Below are positions 58,147-64,000 of a stretch of 64,000 nt of DNA, piece after piece; within the stretch, counting starts at the first letter, position 1; each line of letters opens with the position of its first letter. Source of the stretch: Austropuccinia psidii. Taxonomy: Eukaryota > Basidiomycota > Pucciniomycetes > Pucciniales > Sphaerophragmiaceae. The notes beneath the pieces were generated by a model. It worked only from the letters and a program-made list of their open reading frames with translations, made no database searches and was not told the DNA's origin. Location: contig JALGQZ010000015.1 of the NCBI GenBank assembly GCA_023105745.1, positions 2,668,999 through 2,732,998 on the forward strand, written 5' to 3'. A program made the position numbers and the translations under genes.

Positions 58147-59575
58147 TGTCAGCCTGTGACTCAAAACCAGAGCACAAGCATGACAGCCAAAATACCATAA
58201 ACCAATGGTATAGCCAAGATACCACCAAAACATGGAGCTGAGCCAAATTAGCTCAGAAGGTATCAAAAGAAAGAGGAAACTCACCCCTTTCTGAAAATAT
58301 AAGTCCCATCACCATAGGACAAGAAATAACAAAGTTATTCCTGCTCAAAGTCATTGCTGAGCATAAACCTTAATTTTCACCTCTCATCTAAAATCTAGAA
58401 GGAGAGGCTTAACCCCATCAAATGGGTATTCAAAATGAAGCTCTAAACCAGGGCTATCCAATGGTGCCAGCCAAACTGAGCTAGCACCAGTATTACTTGA
58501 GTTATGGTCAAATTCAGACCAAATAAGGGTGAACAAAACATTCACCTCTCATCTAACTTTTACAGTTTTAGTGTGAGATACTTAAAGTGGGGTCTTTTTG
58601 GAAAGAGCACAATCAGGGCTATCTGATGGTGCCATCCATTTCCTCATAACTCAACTACAACAGAAGTTATGGGCCAAACAAGGTTAATACAGCTTTTGAC
58701 CAGACCACACCAATATACAAAAATACTTGTACATGGGATAACTTTGTCATATTTAATGATAACCATGTCAAGTTGGGTATCATTGTGTAGAGCTCATACA
58801 GGGCTATTCAATGAACCAACTTTGAGCTTGATATCTCAAAAACTGACAAAGTTATGACCATTTTAAGGTCAAAATCCCACCTGCTGTCAGATACAGCCTT
58901 ACCATGGGATAATATCCCATAACCATGAATATGAGGTGTCAAATAGACGAAGAAGCATGTTTTTACTTCAATACCTCATATGTCAGTCAATACTGGGGTC
59001 CCATACAGTTTCTGTACAGCATTCTACGCGTCATACACATCAGAATCAGGCTGTGAGGTCCCCAGATGAAAATTTTCACCCTGTATTGGTGAAAACTGCC
59101 CAGATGTGGTTTCAAAACCACATCTGAGCCCAATACAGGGTATACAGGCTGTTTGCAAACCACAAGCCTGTCCTGGAGAGTGAAAAATCTTCACTTCCTC
59201 TACGTGGAAAGGTCTAGCAGCCTTTCCACCTCAATTTCAGGATAAAAGGAGGGCTTTTCACAGCCAAAACCCTTTCCTCATCCTGCTCTTGAATAACCTA
59301 CGTAGTAAACTGTCAAAAACAGTTTTACTCTTGGTTAATAATCAGGTATAATTATAATCTTAATTATTGTAGACTCTATTATTGTAATCCAACAGATAAA
59401 GCCTGCACCCAGGGTTCTCAATAGCGCTCACCACCACTATTCCTCAATAGTAGAACCCTTTTATTTTATTATAAAACCCTTATAAATCTTTTTTAAATCA
59501 TTTTCTACCGTGTCACATACACAGTTAAAGTTGTAATTAGCCTAGTTATACCTTTATCATAGTATCATCCTGACA
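58147..59575 (+). repeat. 5' LTR of C1
   Basis: 1429 bp from TGTCAGCCTG to CATCCTGACA. Its middle carries clusters of ATACAGG/CTGTAC words (about 58970-59150) and a GATAAAAGGAGG block near 59240 that is also present in the truncated LTR at 26194-27204. The 3' LTR is outside the window. Confidence 0.88.
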
Positions 59576-59578
59576 TTT

Positions 59579-59591
59579 TGGGGGCCTGGCC
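59579..59591 (+). other. Primer-binding site of C1
   Basis: TGGGGGCCTGGCC begins three bases after the LTR, identical to that of B1. Confidence 0.65.
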
Positions 59592-59620
59592 GTGTTTTTT
59601 TTGACTTTTTGGACCTTACA

Positions 59621-61238
59621 AGTAAGTCTTTTCTCTTTTTTATGACTTATTAACCATTGTTTTTATCTTTTTTAGGCGTAATTTCTTTGTTTAAATATAT
59701 ATATTATATATATTTATTCTTTTTATACATACTCATATTTTAAAGAGTATTATTCACGTGGCTAATACCCACTGAATTTGATTATTTTTGGCGTGTTTTG
59801 TATATAAAAACACATAAGCCATCAATACAGTCCTGTATTCTTGACTGAATAAGGACACCTCTGACTGAAAAACCATCAGTTGAGGCGTGGTCAAGTGTAT
59901 TGTTAATTCAATAACACTTGTATACAAACCACTTTTACAGAGCACACTTGCAAACCACAAGTGTATCTGTGGGATACTGGCACACAAACAGTGTGACAGG
60001 GCACCATAAGCTGTATTTTTGACGTGAAATTGTTAATTCAATTACACTGTCATCATACAAGGGCATATTGTAATAAGATACAAGCCCAGAGGCCATTCTT
60101 AGACGTGCAAAACCAGCCTTTTAAGAAGTCTTAACTGACATAAGCCCTCTTTTTCCTGTCTTGATTCAGTGGAAGAAAACTACATCCCACTTGAAACCCA
60201 GTCACAGGCCAACACACCAGTGACACCCTCAGAACCAGAGGGCAGCAAGGGTAAAGGAAAAAGGCTTAGTGAAGGCCTCATTACAGCCAAGAAGTGGACA
60301 CCAATAGCCACTCAGAGGAGTAGAAAACCACGAAACTCTGCTTCAATACAAGGTAAACCAACCTTAACCACTTGTACAGGGAAGATTACAATTATTAACC
60401 CAGTTGTAACCTCCAAAGGCAAACTGCCCAAATCAGCAGATAACAAATTTGTACAAGGCACAGTCAAAGGTAAATACCCTAAGAACATAAAGTTTTTGAC
60501 TGCTTGCGAACACTGATATGTCCCCTGCATACCTCAGAGACCTTGGCTTCCAAAGGAACCAGCCAGAGGATAGAGCAGGAATGTCTAGAACCAGAAGACC
60601 TGAAAGAAGACACATTGGACACAGTGGTGGATGGCAAAACAATGAGGGAGATAATATCAACCTTGCCATTCACACTCCAATTCAACAGAAACCTCAAACC
60701 AGAGGACTGGAAGGATATGGATCAAGTTCTTCAAATCCACCAACTCCTCAAAGATTTGTTTCAATGGAGCATGGACAACAAGAGGTTCAACCTAGCAACT
60801 CACTGGGAAGAACTGGGATCAAGTTGCCAGAAGATCTGTCTCAAAGAGATAGACTTCAAAGACCTTATGGTAATCACCAAGGGTTGGAATCCTACCAGGC
60901 AGCACAGACTCCTGGAGGCAAGGGCACAGAGGATAAGGGAGAATCAAGCCACTATCCAAGCTATAGAAGAACAGTTAACCCAGACAGGGCCTACTCAGAT
61001 TCCTTCAGGTTCACAAGGAGCATGCCAAATCAGCTCTCCAGTGGCTTCACACCATTCAGAAACCAGCAGATCAGTGGCCAAGAGTCACCATTCTTCAAAA
61101 TTCCAGGAAGTTTCCAGGAGAAGACAAGGCAACAAGGGCAAGAACAAAGCCTCCTTCAACCAGAGGAGGAAAGAGTCAGACCCCATGATCCAGAAGCTGT
61201 TAGATTTGGTAAAAGAAGTACACAAGAACCAGAAGTAG
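59621..61238 (+). CDS. Small spliced protein of C1 with a start codon split by an intron
   Basis: Predicted exons: a leader exon ending CTTACAA at 59621, then 60170-60469, then 60538-61238. Intron 1 is 59622-60169 (GTAAGT...TTGATTCAG) and intron 2 is 60470-60537 (GTAAAT...CTCAG). Joining A (59621) to TG (60170-60171) makes the ATG for MEENYIPLETQ; no ATG precedes this frame in exon 2. Intron 2 splits a GAG codon and keeps the frame (KETLASKGTSQR). The product is about 333 residues: a basic, Ser/Thr-rich N-terminal part and a C-terminal part with DWKDMDQVLQIHQLL, KGWNP and ESDPMIQKLLDLVKEVHK. Function is unknown to me. Exon 3 overlaps gag-pol in the +1 frame for about 700 bases. Confidence 0.65.
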
Positions 61239-64000
61239 TTGTAAACCACTCTAGAATCAGTAGTCCTAGTAATAGAAACATTACCCCCACTCAGACTGAA
61301 AATAACATTATCACATCTGAGAGTAACATCAACAGTGACACACTGTGGTTACAAATGTCCCAATCTGCTGAGCAATCTGCAAAGCAGGCTACAGAATTTG
61401 CAGCTGCCCAAGAGAGGATGAGAAAAACTCAAGCCTCATTGAAGCAGATAGTTAAAAACCTTCAGGAAGGATATGCTCAACTGAGCAAAGCCTCTGAAGA
61501 AACCAACAAGAGACTGAACCAAGTCTCTGAAGAACAACACCATAGTAGCAGGGACAGGGAGTGTCTGAACCAAGACATCAACAAATTGTTTGATGCCTAC
61601 CATAGCTTAAAGCCCCAACCACAAGGCCAAGCTATGGAGAATCCATATCAACCAGATGATATCAAACCAGATGCCATGTTGTTGAATAAGGCAAGATCTC
61701 CATCACAATACCAGGATGGAGATGGCATGTCTTATTCAGAGAAGGAAGCCTTGAAACAGCTTCCTGAGGCCTCAAGCTGGCCCAAATTCTCTGGATCAGG
61801 AGAATATGATCATATGGAACTCATAGATTATATTGATGGACTCTTCATTGATGTACCAAGCATACCAGATAACTGGATTACTGCTAGACTGAATACTGCA
61901 TTTAAAGGTCATGCAAGTATATGGTACACAGAAATGAAAGAAATCCATGGAAGAAGAAATTGGCCATGGTGGAAGAGTCAAATAATCCAAAAGTACAGTA
62001 ATGGAACTTGGATATGGCAAAAGACCATGTCATTTGAAAATGACAAATACTCTGTGGACAAAGATCCATATGAGTGGTGTCTTAGACAGTCTAAAAGACT
62101 TAAAGCCATTGATCCTCAAATGAACATTCAAATGAGGAATCATAAACTTCTGACACAACTGCCAGGAGAACTAGAGCATGCAGTAAAGTGCAGATGCAAC
62201 CAAAATTGCACTCTAGATGATATAGCCAATACCTTACAAGACATAAGGAAAAGGACTAATATAGGGAAATTCACCCCATATAGAAGCAACAGTTTCAAAG
62301 AGAAACAGCCTTTCAGGGTGGAGTTTAAAGACAAACCCAGAGAAAGAGTGGCAGAAGTGGCAAAGAAAAAGAATTCTTGTCACAATTGTGGTTCAACAGA
62401 CCACTATGCCAACAACTGTCCCAAAGCAAAGAGGAAAGTCTATGCTATAGAGAAAGTCCCTGAAGAAGAACCCCCAACAGAGGATTCTGAATCAGACTCT
62501 ATGGGAGATGCCATCAGAGAACCATCTGATGAGGATCAAGACCCAAGAGAGGAATTTCTAGTGGAATACCAAGAGGAAACCCCACTAGAAATCCAGGATA
62601 TACAGTTGGAAGCAGGCATTCCACAAGACACTGCCAACAAGAACTTGTGCAAACACACACAAGATGCACAAACATTCCTAGTCACACCAACCAAAGGAAT
62701 GGCATATATACATGGAACAGCCACAAAAATGACTGTATGTATTGACAATTCTCAGCACCCACTGATCGATGACAGTGGAGCACACTGCTCCATAGTGGCC
62801 AGAAATTATCTGGATAACCACTTCCCAAACTGGGAAAAAGAACTCTTGCCCACCAGGGCAAAGAACTTTAAGAGTGCATCTGGAAAGATGACCTCTATTG
62901 GGACAATTATCAAAGAGATAATCATACCCCACAGGAAAGGTAATATCAGACTCAACCCAGAGTTTGTAGTGCTTGAAGATGCCCACATCCAAGGGTTTTT
63001 ACTGGGAACAGATTACCAGAGGATGTATGGCATAGATATTTACAATAGTAAAAACAGGCATATTACCATTGGTACTAACAAGGAAAAGAAATTTTCTCTT
63101 GATATATACCAGATATCTTCTCAGGACCCACTGGAAGAACTTCTGAAAGAATTCAGAGAGGGACAGTTTAGCACTACCCTCACCAGTAAACAAAAACGAA
63201 GTTTACTGAAGATGCTGAGGAAGAATAGACCAGCATTTTCCATTGGTGAAGAACCATTAGGCAAGATCAAAGGCCATGATATATAACTATATCTGGATGT
63301 GGAGAGGCCTTATCCACCCATGTTAAGGAGACCTCCTTACCCAGCAAGTCTGGAGACCAGGAAAGAGATTGAGAAACATATCAATGAACTCCTGGACATG
63401 GATGTCATTAGGAAGATTGGACATAATGAAATAGTAGAAATCACCACTCCTGTCCTAATCACCTGGCATGATGGCAAGTCTAGATTGTGTGGAGACTTCA
63501 GAGCCCTGAACAACTACACAAAAGCAGACAGGTATCCCATACCAAGGATACCTCATGCCTTGGATAAATTGGCCAAAGCCAAATACATAACCAAGATGGA
63601 TTGTATGAAGGGCTTCCACCAAAATGGAGTTAAACCAAACTCCATGAAATTACTCAGAATTATATGCCATATGGGCATATATGAGTACACCAGGATGCCA
63701 TTTGGCATCAAGAATGCACCAGCCCACTTCCAAAGGATGATGGACACCATATTTCAAGAAGAAATAATGGAAGGCTGGATGGTAGTATATATTGATGATA
63801 TCATTATATACTCAGAAACATGGGAAGACCATGTACAATACATAGACAGAGTGCTAAGTAAATGTACACCCATCAATCTGAAAATTTCACTTAAAAAGTG
63901 TAATTTTGGCCAACAAGAGCTACTAGCTCTAGGACATAAAGTCTCAGGCCTTAGTCTGGCAATTGACCAGAACAAAGTAGCAGCAGTACTGCAAAAGCCA
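60518..64000 (+). CDS. gag-pol polyprotein of C1 (one internal stop, incomplete at window end)
   Basis: The ATG at 60518 lies inside intron 2 of the small protein. The frame encodes a Gln/Ser-rich N terminus, a coiled-coil stretch (about residues 270-370), a capsid-like region (WPKFSGSGEYDHMELIDYID), a canonical zinc knuckle CHNCGSTDHYANNC, protease with DDSGAHCS, and LLGTDYQRMYGIDIYN. A TAA at 63284-63286 interrupts the linker (KGHDI-stop-LYLDVERPYPP). After it the frame stays open to 64000 through reverse transcriptase with an intact box (VVYIDDIIIYSE, near 63790) and ALGHKVSGLSL. The first part is 922 codons. The single stop may be a recent mutation, possibly GAA to TAA. Confidence 0.9.

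Larger units (their letters stand above)
58147..64000 (+). mobile_element. Family C Ty3/Gypsy retrotransposon C1, right end outside window
   Basis: 5' LTR (58147-59575), primer-binding site, a three-exon small protein and a gag-pol frame that runs to the window end with a single stop. It is inserted into B2 protease sequence; AAATT (58142-58146) would be the left target duplication. Its protein order and primer-binding site match family B, but the sequences are well diverged. Confidence 0.93.

Noticed and set aside
63284..63286. Programmed stop-codon readthrough in C1 gag-pol
   Set aside because: The stop lies between protease and reverse transcriptase, and family B has no stop at that place, so a nonsense mutation is simpler. 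More copies would settle it.
1..64000. Repeat-induced point mutation as the cause of element decay
   Set aside because: The visible nonsense changes are largely GAR to TAR rather than CAR to TAR, and rust fungi are not known for classical RIP.

Overview
This window looks like rust-fungus nuclear DNA (Pucciniales). The gag and pol proteins closely resemble the retrotransposon proteins I know from the myrtle rust fungus Austropuccinia psidii; that attribution is recognition from memory, not a database search. The sequence is AT-rich and dominated by nested Ty3/Gypsy LTR retrotransposons. The one conserved host gene has many short GT-AG introns, as basidiomycete genes do.

Three Gypsy families are present. 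Family A has ~745-bp LTRs, a chromodomain, and separate gag and pol frames. Its copies are A1 (1-2629, minus, partial), A2 (2630-17095, plus, truncated), A3 (17096-26193, minus, both LTRs) and A4 (45913-55082, plus, both LTRs, target duplication ATTTA). Family B has ~1.95-kb LTRs and one continuous gag-pol frame. Its copies are B1 (4546-14836, minus, inside the gag gene of A2, target duplication GTTAC), a solo LTR (37686-39711, target duplication AAAGT) and B2 (40185-58146, minus, interrupted by A4 and C1). Family C has ~1.43-kb LTRs and is a relative of B. C1 (58147-64000, plus) runs off the right end; LTR remnants lie at 26194-27204 and probably at 36853-37680.

Host DNA occupies about 27205-36850. 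It holds a 20-exon cytosolic/mitochondrial valyl-tRNA synthetase gene (28075-32735, minus) and a dead Tc1/mariner transposon (34825-36561). The B2 LTR carries a 1,800-bp array of 180 perfect copies of a 10-bp unit, probably expanded from a decamer present once in a related LTR.

The most interesting system is the 5' organisation of families B and C. A small protein is encoded by a spliced reading frame that overlaps gag-pol in the +1 frame. In C1 its start codon is assembled across an intron (A|TG), and in both families the gag-pol ATG lies inside its second intron, so splicing could select between the two products. Family A instead shows a canonical -1 frameshift heptamer (G GGA AAA) just before the gag stop, and a primer-binding site that covaries with a motif inside its own LTR, which suggests Tf1-like self-priming. 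No rRNA, tRNA, CRISPR array or bacterial feature was seen.
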